Source: Kofleriaceae bacterium (GTDB lineage: Bacteria > Myxococcota_A > Polyangia > Haliangiales > Haliangiaceae). Taken from it: DNA of 55,690 nt. The notes under the pieces are model-generated. The model searched no databases and was not told the DNA's origin. It saw only the letters and a list, made by a program, of their open reading frames with translations. The stretch lies in contig JABFXX010000293.1 of assembly GCA_013368795.1 (NCBI GenBank), forward strand, positions 1 through 55,690, given 5' to 3'. This document shows, in pieces, positions 8,401-17,907 of this stretch (position 1 is the stretch's first letter; each line of letters begins with the position of its first letter). The position numbers and the translations under genes were made by a program.

Positions 8401-11400
8401 CGCTTCCTCCGGCGAAACCGATCGAGATAGAGGTAGATGACGGGCGTCGTGTAGAGCGTGAGCAGCTGGCTCACGATGAGCCCGCCGATGATCGTGATGC
8501 CGAGTGGACGGCGCAGCTCGGCGCCGAGCCCCGTGCCGAACGCCAGCGGCAGCGCGCCGAACAGCGCCGCGAGCGTCGTCATCATGATCGGCCGGAACCG
8601 GAGCATGCACGCGTCGAAGATCGCGGCGTACGGGGTCATGCCTCGGTCGCGCTCCGCGGCGAGTGCGAAGTCGATCATCATGATCGCGTTCTTCTTGACG
8701 ATGCCGATGAGCAGCACGATGCCGATCACGGCGACGACGTCGAGCTCGGCGCCGAACACGAGCAGCGCGAGCATCGCGCCGACGCTCGCCGAGGGCAGCG
8801 TCGACAGGATCGTCAGCGGATGGATCAGGCTCTCGTAGAGGATCCCGAGCACGAGGTAGACCGCGAGCAGCGCGGTGAGCACGAGCAGCGGCTCGCTCGC
8901 GAGCGACTCCTTGAACGCCTCGAGCGTGCCCGAGAACGCGCCGCGGATCGTCGCCGGCATGCCGAGCCGCGCCTGCATCGCCTCGACGCGCTCGGTCGCA
9001 TCGCCGACCGCGAGCCCCGGCGCGAGGTTGAACGAGACGGTCACCGACGGGAACAACCCGGTGTGACTGACCTGCAGCGGCGTCGTGCCGAGCTTCCACG
9101 ACGCGAACGTCGAGATCGGCGTCGGCTGCCCGTTCGACTGGAAGTAGATCTTGTCGACGTCGGTCGGCCGCTGCGTGAAGTCCGGCGCCGCCTCGAGCAC
9201 GACGTAGTACTGGTTGCGCTCGCCGTAGATGACCGACGCGAGCGACTGGCCGAACGCGCTCGCGAGGTTCGAGTCGATCTCCTCGACCGTCAGGCCGACG
9301 CGCGCCGCGGCCGCGCGATCGATCGACAGGTAGCTCTGCAGCCCGCCGTTCTGCTGATCCGATGACACGTCGAGGAGCCCGGGCAGCTGGCGCATCCCCG
9401 CGAGCAGGCGCGGCCCCCAGGTCGTGAGCTCGGCGAGGCTGTCGGCCTGCAGCGTGTACTGGTACTGCGCGAAGCCCATGCGGCCGCCTACGCGCACGTC
9501 CTGCGAGGGCTGCAGATACACCGACGCGACCGGCAGCTGCGCGAGCGGGCCTCGCAGCCGGCCGATCACGTCGGCCGCGCTCACGCCTCGCTCGTCGAGT
9601 GGCTTCAGCGCGAGGAAGATGTTGCCGGTGTTCGTCGCGCCGACGCCGGTGAACGCCGCGACATGCGCGACGGCCGGATCGCGCGAGATCACGTCGACAA
9701 TCGCCTTCGTCGAGCGGTCCATCGTCTCGAACGACGCATCCTGCGGTCCGCGCAGCGCGCCGAACACGACACCGGTGTCCTGCACCGGGAAGAAGCCCTT
9801 CGGCACGTGGAGCACGAGCACGACGTTGAGCACGAACGTCGCGAGGAGCGCGAGCAGGACGATCGTGCGATGGCGCAGCGCCCACACGAGCGTCGTGCGA
9901 TAGCGGGCGAGCACGCGGTCGAACACGCGATCGCCGGCGGCGCGGAGCCCCTTCGGCTCGCCGCGCTGGCGCAGGATGCGCGCGCACATCATCGGCGTCA
10001 CCGTCAGCGACAGCAGCATCGAGATCACGATCGCGATCGACAGCGTCATGCCGAACTCGCGGAGCAGTCGCCCGACGATGCCTCCCATCGCGCGGATCGG
10101 CGTGAACACGACGATGAGCGACAGGCTGATCGACACGACGGTGAACCCGATCTCGCGCGAGCCGATCAGCGCCGCCTCGCGCGGCGGGATGCCTTCCTCG
10201 AGATGTCTCGTGATGTCCTCCATCACGACGATCGCGTCGTCGATCACGAAGCCGGTCGCGACGGTGATCGCCATCAGCGACAGGTTGTCGATGCTGTAGC
10301 CGAACAGGTACATGACGGCGACGGTGCCGATCAGCGAGGCCGGCACCGCGACCGCGGGGATGAACGTCGCGCGCAGGTCGAGCAGGAACGCGAACACGAC
10401 GAGCACGACCAGCACGATCGAGACGACGAGCGTGATCTCGACGTCGCGGACCGAGGCGCGGATCGTCTGCGTGCGATCGAGCACGATCGTCATGTCGACG
10501 TCGGACGGGATCGATGCCGCGAGCTGCGGCAGCGCGGCGCGCACCCGGTCGACGGTGAGGATGATGTTCGCGCCCGGCGCGCGGAAGATGATCAGCGCGA
10601 CCGACGGCTTGCCGTCCGTGTAACCGGCCGTGCGGGTGTTCTGCTGGCTCTCGGTCACCTCGGCGACATCGCCGAGCCGGAGCACGCGGCCGCCGAGGAA
10701 CGCGACCGCGAGGCTGCGGTAGTCCTCCGCACGGTCGAGCTGGCCATTCGTGAGGATGTCGGCGAGCACCGGGCCGTGCTCGACCTGGCCGCGCGCGACG
10801 CTCGAGTTCTGGCGCTGGATCACCGCGCGCAGATCGGTCATCGCGAGCCCGTAGGTCGCGAGCTTCAGCGGATCGACCTCGACCCGGACGGCGGGCGACG
10901 ACGAGCCGCCGACGGTGACCTGCCCGACGCCCTCGATCTGCGAGATCCGCTGCGCCATGATCGTCGACGCGAAGTCGTAGAGCTGCGGCGTCGAGAACGT
11001 GCTCGACGTCAGCGCGAGCACCATGATCGGCGCATCCGCGGGGTTCACCTTGCGGTACTGCGGATCGGACGGCAGGTCCGTCGGCAACAGCGCCTGCGCC
11101 GCCTGGATCGCGGCCTGGACGTCGCGGGCCGCACCGTCGATGCTGCGATCGAGATCGAACTGGAGCGTGATCACCGTCGAGCCGAGCGAGCTCGATGACG
11201 TCATCTCGTCGAGGCCGGCGATCCGGCCGAGCTGCCGCTCGAGCGGCGTCGCGACCGTCGCGGCCATGATCTCGGCGCTCGCGCCGGGCAGCTGCGCGCT
11301 GACGCTGATCGTCGGGAAGTCGACCTGCGGCAGCGGCGAGACCGGCAGGACGTGATAGGCGACCGCCCCCGCGAGCACCAGCGCGATCAGGAGCAGCGTC

Positions 11401-11441
11401 GTGCCGACGGGCCGGCGGATGAACGGCGCGGAGATGTTCAT
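8397..11441 (-). CDS. mdtC: RND efflux inner-membrane subunit, MdtC type
   Basis: 1014 residues. The N-terminus (FIRRPVGTTLLL, VSPLPQVDFPTISVSAQLPG, TPLERQLGRIAGLDEMTS) follows E. coli MdtC closely from memory, and the length agrees with the family. TM4 carries the proton-relay pair in VIDDAIVVMEDI. Later TM helices include FVLNVVLVLHVPKGFFP and IGIVLLIGIVKKNAIMM. It is a proton-driven drug/proton antiporter of the HAE1 group, probably a heterotrimer with the MdtB-type subunit. Both ends overlap neighbours by four bases (ATGA), so all four subunits should be coupled in translation. Substrates cannot be read from sequence; MdtABC pumps of enterobacteria export bile salts and novobiocin. Confidence 0.95.
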   Translation of the reverse strand: MNISAPFIRRPVGTTLLLIALVLAGAVAYHVLPVSPLPQVDFPTISVSAQLPGASAEIMAATVATPLERQLGRIAGLDEMTSSSSLGSTVITLQFDLDRSIDGAARDVQAAIQAAQALLPTDLPSDPQYRKVNPADAPIMVLALTSSTFSTPQLYDFASTIMAQRISQIEGVGQVTVGGSSSPAVRVEVDPLKLATYGLAMTDLRAVIQRQNSSVARGQVEHGPVLADILTNGQLDRAEDYRSLAVAFLGGRVLRLGDVAEVTESQQNTRTAGYTDGKPSVALIIFRAPGANIILTVDRVRAALPQLAASIPSDVDMTIVLDRTQTIRASVRDVEITLVVSIVLVVLVVFAFLLDLRATFIPAVAVPASLIGTVAVMYLFGYSIDNLSLMAITVATGFVIDDAIVVMEDITRHLEEGIPPREAALIGSREIGFTVVSISLSLIVVFTPIRAMGGIVGRLLREFGMTLSIAIVISMLLSLTVTPMMCARILRQRGEPKGLRAAGDRVFDRVLARYRTTLVWALRHRTIVLLALLATFVLNVVLVLHVPKGFFPVQDTGVVFGALRGPQDASFETMDRSTKAIVDVISRDPAVAHVAAFTGVGATNTGNIFLALKPLDERGVSAADVIGRLRGPLAQLPVASVYLQPSQDVRVGGRMGFAQYQYTLQADSLAELTTWGPRLLAGMRQLPGLLDVSSDQQNGGLQSYLSIDRAAAARVGLTVEEIDSNLASAFGQSLASVIYGERNQYYVVLEAAPDFTQRPTDVDKIYFQSNGQPTPISTFASWKLGTTPLQVSHTGLFPSVTVSFNLAPGLAVGDATERVEAMQARLGMPATIRGAFSGTLEAFKESLASEPLLVLTALLAVYLVLGILYESLIHPLTILSTLPSASVGAMLALLVFGAELDVVAVIGIVLLIGIVKKNAIMMIDFALAAERDRGMTPYAAIFDACMLRFRPIMMTTLAALFGALPLAFGTGLGAELRRPLGITIIGGLIVSQLLTLYTTPVIYLYLDRFRRRKR

Positions 11442-14400
11442 CCCGGTCCGCCTCGCCTTCTCCGGATCCGATCGAACATCACGTAGATCACCGGCGTCGT
11501 GTAGAGCGTGAGGATCTGGCTGACGAGCAGACCGCCGACCATCGCGATGCCGAGCGGCCGGCGGAGCTCCTGGCCAAAGCCCGTGCTGATCGCGAGCGGC
11601 AGGCCGCCGAGCAGCGCGGCGAGCGTCGTCATCAGGATCGGCCGGAACCGCAGCTGCGCCGCCTCGTGGATCGCCTCGAGCGCCGGCTTGCCGTGGACGC
11701 GCTCCGCCTCGAGCGCGAAGTCGACCATCAGGATGCCGTTCTTCTTGACGATGCCGATCAACAGGATGATGCCGATGATCGAGACGACATCGAGGCCCTC
11801 GCCGAACAGCATCAGCGCGAGCAGCGCGCCGACACCGGCCGACGGCAGCGTCGAGAGAATCGTCAGCGGATGGATGAAGCTCTCGTAGAGGACGCCGAGC
11901 ACGATGTAGACCGTGATCAGCGCGGCGAGCAGCAGCAGCGGTTCGTTCGACAGCGACGACTCGAACGCCGCGGCGGTGCCCTGGAAGCCCGCCTGCGTGC
12001 TCGCCGGCAGGTCGAGAATCGCGACCGCGCTCTCGATCTTCGAGATCGCCTTGCTGAGCGAGACCCCGGGCGCGAGGTCGAACGAGATCGTGACCGCGGG
12101 GAACTGGCCCTGGTGCGTGATCACGAGCGGGTGCGTTCGCGTCGAGATCTTCGCGATCGACACGAGGGGGACCGCCGCCGCGAGCTGTGAGGTCGCCGGC
12201 GGAGGGAGCGACGCGGTCGAGCCGGCGAGCACGTTCGTGATCGGCGCGAGCGTCGTGCTCGACGGGGTTGGCGTGAACAGGACCGGCGACGTCGACGCGC
12301 TCGCGATCGTCTGCGCCGATGGGTTCGCACCGGCCTGCGCGGCCGCGGCGACGGTCGAGGCTTGCGCCGGCCCCGAGCCCTGGAGGTAGATATCGGGGAG
12401 CTGGAGCCCCGGCGTGGCCTCGAGGATCAGGTGGTACTGGTTCGACTGGGTGTAGAGGTTATCGATCTGGCGCTGGCCGAACGCGTCGTACAGCACGTTA
12501 TCGATCGTCGACGCGGTGATGCCGACGCGCGATGCGCTCGTCCGGTCGATCGCGACATGGAACGCGAGCCCGTTCGGCTGCTGATCGGTGCCGATGTCCT
12601 CGAGCTCGGGGATCCGCGAGAACGCGTCGAGCACCTTCCGCGTCGCATGGGCGAGCGTATCGGTGTCGGGATCCTCGAGCGTGTACTGATACAGCGTGCG
12701 GGTCGGACGATCTTGGACCGTGATGTTCTGCACCGGCTGCATCGACAGCTCGATGCCATCGACCTCGCGCGCGACGACCTCGCGCAGGCGATGCACGACC
12801 TCGCGCGCGCTGTCGCGATCGCCGACCGGCCGCAGGTTGATCGAGAACCGTCCGGTGTTGAGGCTCGTGTTCGTGCCGTCGACGCCGATGAACGACGACA
12901 GGCTCGCGACCGCCGGATCGCGCAGGATCACGCGCGCGAGCTGCTGCTGTAGCTCGGCCATCCGGGCGAACGACGTTGCCTCCGGCGCCTGCGAGATGCC
13001 CTGGATGACGCCGGTGTCCTGCACCGGGAAGAAGCCCTTCGGGATGACGACGTAGAGGACGACCGTCAGGACGAGCGTCGCGACGAACACGATGAACGTC
13101 AGCACCTGGTGACGCAGCACGACCGCCAGCGTGCGGCCGTAGAACCCGATCACCCTGTCGAACGCGCGCTCCGACCACCGGTACATCCGGCCCTGCTTCT
13201 CCTCCTCGTGGCGGCTGAGCAGGCGCGCAGACATCATCGGGGTCAGCGTCAGCGATACGACCGCCGAGATCACGATCGTGACCGCGAGCGTCACCGCGAA
13301 CTCGCGAAACAGCCGACCGACGATGTCGCCCATGAACAGAAGCGGGATCAAGACGGCGATCAGCGACACGGTCAGCGACACGATCGTGAACCCGATCTGC
13401 GCGGCGCCTTTGAGCGCGGCATCGAGCGGGCTCTCACCGCCCTCGACGAACCGCGAGATGTTCTCGATCATCACGATCGCGTCGTCGACGACGAAGCCGA
13501 TCGCGATCGTCAGCGCCATCAGCGACAGGTTGTCGAGGCTGTAGCCGAGCGCGTACATCGCCGCGAACGTGCCGACGATCGACACCGGCACCGCGACGCT
13601 CGGGATCACCGTCGCGCGCAGGCTGCGCAGGAACACGAAGATCACGAGCACGACGAGCACGAGCGCGATCAGGAGATCGATCTCCACCTCGTGCACCGAG
13701 GCCCGGATGCTCGTCGTCAGGTCCGTGAGCACCGTGATCTGGACGTCGGCGGGCAGCGTCTCGCGCAGACGCGGCAACAGCGCACGAATGCTCTCGACGA
13801 CGGTGATCGTGTTCGCGCCGGGCTGGCGCTGCACGTTGACGACCACCGCGGGCTGCTCGTTCATCCACGCGGCAAGCCGCGTGTCCTCGACGCCGTCGAT
13901 CACGTTCGCGACCTTCGACAGCACGACCGGCGCGCCGCTGCGAAACGCGACGACGACGTCCTTGAACTCGGCGCTCGTGCTCAGCTGGTCGTTGGCGTCG
14001 ATCTGGACGCTCTGGTTCGGCCCGTCGAGGCTGCCCTTCGCCGCGTTGATGCTCGACTGCACGACCGCGATGCGCAGCGACTCGAGATCGATGCCATACG
14101 ACGACAGCGCGAGCGGGTTCGTCTGGATCCGGACCGCCGGCTTCTGACCGCCGCTGATTCGCACCAGGCCGACGCCGCTCAGCTGCGACAGCTTTGGCAC
14201 GACGCGCGTGTCGACCATGTCCTGCACCTTCGACAGCGGAATCGACCGTGACGTCACCGCGAGCGTCATCACCGGCGGATCCGCCGGGTTCGTCTTCGTG
14301 TAGATCGGCGGCATCGGCAGGTCCGGTGGCAGCAGCCGGTTGACCGCGGTGATCGCCGCCTGCACGTCCTGCTGCGCGGCATCGATGCTCCGGTCGAGCG

Positions 14401-14686
14401 CGAACTGGAGGACGATCACCGAGACACCGGTGCCGCTCGTCGAGGTCATCTGCCGGAGGCCCGGGATCTGGCCGAACTGCCGCTCGAGCGGCGCGGTGAC
14501 CGTCGTCGACGTCACCTCCGAGCTCGCGCCCGGATAGAACGTCACGACCTGGATCGTCGGATAGTCGACCTGCGGCAGCGCCGCGACGGGCAGCTGCGTG
14601 TACGCGACGAGGCCGCCGAGCACGATCGCCGCCATGAGCAGCGACGTCGCGACCGGACGCAGGATGAACAGGCGCGACGGATTCAT
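11438..14686 (-). CDS. mdtB: RND efflux inner-membrane subunit, MdtB type, with low-complexity insertion
   Basis: 1082 residues, about 40 longer than typical MdtB. The N-terminus MNPSRLFILRPVATSLLMAA and VDYPTIQVVTFYPGAS match MdtB very well. TM4 has FVVDDAIVMIEN. The extra length sits at about residues 768-835 (DNA about 12180-12385): an Ala/Ser/Thr/Pro-rich stretch between the conserved LPDIYLQ and AVPLVSIAKI motifs of the periplasmic domain. It pairs with MdtC downstream and the adaptor upstream, with four-base overlaps at both junctions. The core family residues look intact, so the pump should work. The role of the insertion is unknown. Confidence 0.95.
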   Translation of the reverse strand: MNPSRLFILRPVATSLLMAAIVLGGLVAYTQLPVAALPQVDYPTIQVVTFYPGASSEVTSTTVTAPLERQFGQIPGLRQMTSTSGTGVSVIVLQFALDRSIDAAQQDVQAAITAVNRLLPPDLPMPPIYTKTNPADPPVMTLAVTSRSIPLSKVQDMVDTRVVPKLSQLSGVGLVRISGGQKPAVRIQTNPLALSSYGIDLESLRIAVVQSSINAAKGSLDGPNQSVQIDANDQLSTSAEFKDVVVAFRSGAPVVLSKVANVIDGVEDTRLAAWMNEQPAVVVNVQRQPGANTITVVESIRALLPRLRETLPADVQITVLTDLTTSIRASVHEVEIDLLIALVLVVLVIFVFLRSLRATVIPSVAVPVSIVGTFAAMYALGYSLDNLSLMALTIAIGFVVDDAIVMIENISRFVEGGESPLDAALKGAAQIGFTIVSLTVSLIAVLIPLLFMGDIVGRLFREFAVTLAVTIVISAVVSLTLTPMMSARLLSRHEEEKQGRMYRWSERAFDRVIGFYGRTLAVVLRHQVLTFIVFVATLVLTVVLYVVIPKGFFPVQDTGVIQGISQAPEATSFARMAELQQQLARVILRDPAVASLSSFIGVDGTNTSLNTGRFSINLRPVGDRDSAREVVHRLREVVAREVDGIELSMQPVQNITVQDRPTRTLYQYTLEDPDTDTLAHATRKVLDAFSRIPELEDIGTDQQPNGLAFHVAIDRTSASRVGITASTIDNVLYDAFGQRQIDNLYTQSNQYHLILEATPGLQLPDIYLQGSGPAQASTVAAAAQAGANPSAQTIASASTSPVLFTPTPSSTTLAPITNVLAGSTASLPPPATSQLAAAVPLVSIAKISTRTHPLVITHQGQFPAVTISFDLAPGVSLSKAISKIESAVAILDLPASTQAGFQGTAAAFESSLSNEPLLLLAALITVYIVLGVLYESFIHPLTILSTLPSAGVGALLALMLFGEGLDVVSIIGIILLIGIVKKNGILMVDFALEAERVHGKPALEAIHEAAQLRFRPILMTTLAALLGGLPLAISTGFGQELRRPLGIAMVGGLLVSQILTLYTTPVIYVMFDRIRRRRGGPG

Positions 14687-15864
14687 CGCGGGCCTCCCGT
14701 CGGTGGGCGCGCCTGCCGTGTCTGGTCACCGAGCTGGACGAGGGCGCCCTCGCGCAGCTTCTCGAAGCTGCTGTTCGCGACGCGCGTGCCGGCCGTGAGC
14801 CCCTGCACCTGCGTGCGCTCGCCATCGCTCGCACCGACGGTCACCGGAACGACGTGGGCGCGCCCGCCTTCGACCGCGTACACGAACGCCTTCTGGCCGT
14901 CGCGCTGGATCGTCGACGACGGCACCGTGACCACGCCCTGGAGCGTCCGCACGAGGATGCGCGTGTTCACGAACTGGTTCGGAAACAGCGCGCCGTCCTG
15001 GTTGGCGAAGATGGCGCGGGCGCGAACCGTGCCGGTCGTCGTGTCGATCTGGTTATCGATCGTCCGTAGCGCGCCGGTCGCGAGCACGCGCGTCCGCGCC
15101 CGATCGAACGCCGTCACCTGGATGCCCTCGCCATGCCCCGGCAGCTCGCGCAGCTGGCCGAGGTCGTCCTCCGAGATCGGGAACACGACGCTGATCGGGT
15201 CCATCTGCGTGATGACGACGAGCGGCGACGTGCTCTGCGCGGTGACGAGGTTCCCCGGATCGACGAGCCTGAGGCCGACGCGACCACGGATCGGCGACGT
15301 GATCGAGGCGTAGCGCAGGTTGATCCGCGCCTGCTCGACGACGCCGCGATCCGCGAGCACCGTGCCCTCGGCCTGACGGACGACGTGCACCTGATCGTCG
15401 TAGATCTGCTTCGCGATCGCGTTGTGGGCCCAGGCTTCGCGATAGCGCGCGAGATCCATGCGTGCCTGCGCGAGCAGCTGGAGGTCGCGGTGCAGCGTGC
15501 CCTCGGCCTGCTTGAGCGCGGCGGCGAACGGCCGCGGATCGATGTCGACGAGCGGGGTGCCACGCTCGACGAGCTGGCCTTCCGTGTAGCGCACCGCCTC
15601 GACGATCCCGTTGACCTGGCTCGCGATCGCGACGGTGGTGAGCGAGGTCACCGTCCCGATCGTGTCGAGGTAAACGGGCAGGTCCGTACGCTCGGCGCGC
15701 GCCGGGATCACGGTGACGACGGGCGGTGGCGGCTTCGGTTTGGCCGGTCTGGTGGCGCGCCGGATCCAGAACACCGCGATCAGGACAACGAGGATCGCGA
15801 GCAGCACGAACCAGCGCCGGCGGCGCCGGCGAGGTGCGGGAGCGCCCTGACCCTCGTCGGTCAT
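14683..15864 (-). CDS. mdtA: RND periplasmic adaptor (membrane fusion protein), MdtA type
   Basis: 393 residues. An Arg-rich N-terminus (RRRRRRWF) precedes one membrane anchor at about 17-34, then a Pro/Lys-rich spacer. The lipoyl-like hairpin follows: GIVEAVRYTEGQLVERG and PLVDIDPRPFAAALKQAEG, then the helical hairpin and the barrel region with GRVGLRLVDPGNLVTAQ. It links the MdtB/MdtC transporter to the NodT-type channel. It is the first gene of the four-gene operon and its stop overlaps mdtB by four bases. No dedicated regulator is adjacent. The divergent neighbour is a metal transporter 61 bases away. Confidence 0.94.
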   Translation of the reverse strand: MTDEGQGAPAPRRRRRRWFVLLAILVVLIAVFWIRRATRPAKPKPPPPVVTVIPARAERTDLPVYLDTIGTVTSLTTVAIASQVNGIVEAVRYTEGQLVERGTPLVDIDPRPFAAALKQAEGTLHRDLQLLAQARMDLARYREAWAHNAIAKQIYDDQVHVVRQAEGTVLADRGVVEQARINLRYASITSPIRGRVGLRLVDPGNLVTAQSTSPLVVITQMDPISVVFPISEDDLGQLRELPGHGEGIQVTAFDRARTRVLATGALRTIDNQIDTTTGTVRARAIFANQDGALFPNQFVNTRILVRTLQGVVTVPSSTIQRDGQKAFVYAVEGGRAHVVPVTVGASDGERTQVQGLTAGTRVANSSFEKLREGALVQLGDQTRQARPPTGGPR

Positions 15865-15925
15865 TCTCGTAGGCGTCGTGCACCGTGCGTGCCGCGCACG
15901 TTACGTAGGTTCGCGCGGTGGAGTC

Positions 15926-16879
15926 ATGGGTACGTCGACTGCATCTCGACGAGATATGGCCTCGTCGACCAAGGCCCTGCTCGGCGCACTCGCCGCGAAC
16001 GTCGCGATCGCCGTGACCAAGTTCGTCGTCGGCGGGCTCACCGGCAGCAGCGTCATGATCGCCGAGGGAATTCACTCGCTCGTCGACAGCGGCAACTCCG
16101 GCCTCATGATCTACGGCGGCCGCCGCAGCAAGCGCGGTCCGGATCGCGACCACCCGTTCGGTCACGGCATGGAGCTCTACTTCTGGAGCCTCGTCGTCGC
16201 GATGGTCGTGTTCGGCGGCGGCGGCGGCATGTCGATCTACGAAGGCATCCACGCGATCACGCATCCAACGCCGCTGACGAAGCTGTGGCCGAACTACCTC
16301 GTGCTCGGCGCCGCGGCGGTATTCGAGGGCGCGTCGCTCTACGTCGGGCTTCGCGAGTTTCGCGCCTATCGCCGCGAGCGCGAGTTCACGGGCTCGATGC
16401 TCGACGCCGTGCGTAAGAGCAAGGACCCGGCGATGTTCCTGACGGTGCTCGAGGACGGCGCCGCGCTGATCGGCCTCGCGATCGCCGCGGTCGGCGTCAC
16501 GCTCGGGCACCTCTTCGAGTCGTCGGTCATCGATGGCGTTGCCTCGATGCTGATCGGCCTCGTCCTGATGGGCGAGGCGCTGCTGCTCGGCTACGAGTGC
16601 CGCGGCCTGATCATCGGCGAGTCGGCACGTACCGTCCTCGTCGACAAGATCCGGCGCGTGATCGAGCGGCACGGCGAGGTCGGCAAGCTCGAGGACCTGC
16701 GAACGCTGCAGCTCGGGCCAGAGTCGATCCTCGTGTTCCTGCGCATCGACGTCCCGACCTTCGCCGACGTCGCGATGGTCCGCCAGGGCTCGACCGACCT
16801 CATCGCGGATCTGCGGCGAACGTTCCCCCAGATCCGCGACGTGTTCTTCGACGTCTCGCCGACCCCGCACGCGGCGTGA
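15926..16879 (+). CDS. Cation diffusion facilitator (CDF) family metal transporter
   Basis: 317 residues from the ATG at 15926; the frame is open upstream to 15878, and a second ATG follows ten codons later. TM2 has the family signature AEGIHSLVDSGNSGLM with His/Asp metal ligands. GPDRDHPFGHGMELYFW is the usual TM2-TM3 loop. The TM5 site reads VLEDGAALIG, the Glu-Asp variant rather than HxxxD; I recall this from SLC30A9-like and related bacterial members. A cytoplasmic C-terminal domain (LEDLRTLQLGPESILVFLRID) follows. Predicted to export divalent cations such as Zn, Fe or Mn using protons. The exact metal cannot be read. A GGAG lies just before the ATG, closer than usual. Confidence 0.88.
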   Translation: MGTSTASRRDMASSTKALLGALAANVAIAVTKFVVGGLTGSSVMIAEGIHSLVDSGNSGLMIYGGRRSKRGPDRDHPFGHGMELYFWSLVVAMVVFGGGGGMSIYEGIHAITHPTPLTKLWPNYLVLGAAAVFEGASLYVGLREFRAYRREREFTGSMLDAVRKSKDPAMFLTVLEDGAALIGLAIAAVGVTLGHLFESSVIDGVASMLIGLVLMGEALLLGYECRGLIIGESARTVLVDKIRRVIERHGEVGKLEDLRTLQLGPESILVFLRIDVPTFADVAMVRQGSTDLIADLRRTFPQIRDVFFDVSPTPHAA

Positions 16880-16968
16880 TTGCCGCTTTGGCACCGCTTC
16901 ACGCCGCGCGGGCGACTCGCGTGACACGACGCCTGCCAGGGCAGTCGAGGATCCGCGGCGTTGCGCGC

Positions 16969-16984
16969 TGGCACGTGCCTTGAT
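16969..16984 (+). promoter_or_regulatory. Possible sigma-54-like or palindromic site upstream of gspC-like gene
   Basis: TGGCACGTGCCTTGAT lies 24 bases before the ATG at 17008. It fits the sigma-54 -24/-12 spacing (TGGCACG-N4-TTGC) except for A in place of the final C. The first part is also a perfect 10-base palindrome, GGCACGTGCC, at 16970-16979, so an operator is an equally good reading. The 128-base gap holds nothing else recognisable. Confidence 0.25.
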
Positions 16985-17007
16985 GATGCGTTCCAGCGAG
17001 ACCGACG

Positions 17008-17907
17008 ATGCTCAACCGTGCGCTTCATCTTGTCTTCGTCGGTCTCGTCCGTCGGACCTGGCCCCTCGTCGTGGTGACGGTGGCGGTGTGCGCGGTGTTT
17101 GCCGCTCGCACGGTCGCGTCGCTGACCGAGGCAGAAATTGACGAGATCCCCACTCGCACCGCTCCTCGCGAGATCGTCGCTCCTGCCCCGGCCCCACGCG
17201 AGAAGCTCGACCCGGAGGCGCTCGTCGCGCGGAACATGTTCTGCTCGACGTGCACGCCCGAGCCCGGGCTCACGCCAGGTCCGACGGACTCGTTTGTTCC
17301 GGATGCGCAGCTGATCGCGACCTCGATCGGCAAGGAGCCGGTCGCGACCGTCCACGTACGTACGTCGGATGTCCAAGGGAGCTGGGGACTTGGCGAGACG
17401 ATCCCGGGTATCGGGACGGTCGCGCGGATCAGTTACGTCTCGATCGATGTCACGGATGGCCAGGGCCGGGTCGGCACGCTATCCCTACTGGAGAAATCGA
17501 GCGGCGGTCGTAGTGACGACGGTGCGGCAACACCGACTCCTGCGGCCGCCGCTGACCCGTTCAACGGGCGCATCAAGAAGATCGACGACGCGACGTTCGA
17601 GGTCGATCGATCGATCGTCCGCGAGCTCGTCAGCGGCAACGTCAAGCTCGCCGGCGCACGCATCTCGCCGATCACCGGCAAGGACGGCAAGCTCTCCGGG
17701 CTGCGCATGTTCGCGGTGCGCGGCGATGGTGCCGCGAGCAAGATCGGCCTCCAGAACAGCGACATGATCGAGGCGATCAACAACATCAAGATCGAGAACG
17801 CGAACACGCTGCTCGGCCTGGTCGCGCAGCTCGACACGATGACCACGGTCGAGCTCGCCGGTACGCGCCGCGGCAAGCCGCTGACGGTGACGCTACGGCT
17901 GCAGTAG
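17008..17907 (+). CDS. gspC: GspC-like type II secretion inner-membrane protein with PDZ domain (orphan)
   Basis: 299 residues. A short cytoplasmic start, one membrane helix at about 19-38 (PLVVVTVAVCAVFAA), then a Pro/Ala linker. The homology region (about 70-160) contains ALVARNMFCSTCTPEP, ATSIGKEPVATVHV and WGLGETIPGIGTVARISYVS, typical of the GspC region that contacts the secretin. A PDZ domain occupies about 215-299 (GLRMFAVRGDGAASKIGLQN, DMIEAINNIKIENANTL). In type II secretion it links the inner-membrane platform to GspD. No other gsp gene is nearby, which is unusual because gspC normally heads or joins the gsp operon. The two Cys in MFCSTC are a local oddity. The 3' end overlaps the convergent gene by 15 bases. 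Confidence 0.85.
   Translation: MLNRALHLVFVGLVRRTWPLVVVTVAVCAVFAARTVASLTEAEIDEIPTRTAPREIVAPAPAPREKLDPEALVARNMFCSTCTPEPGLTPGPTDSFVPDAQLIATSIGKEPVATVHVRTSDVQGSWGLGETIPGIGTVARISYVSIDVTDGQGRVGTLSLLEKSSGGRSDDGAATPTPAAAADPFNGRIKKIDDATFEVDRSIVRELVSGNVKLAGARISPITGKDGKLSGLRMFAVRGDGAASKIGLQNSDMIEAINNIKIENANTLLGLVAQLDTMTTVELAGTRRGKPLTVTLRLQ

Noticed and set aside
16880..16960. Second sigma-54-like site (TTGGCACCGCTTCAC near 16888)
   Set aside because: Lacks the -12 TTGC element at the right spacing; only the GG half fits.
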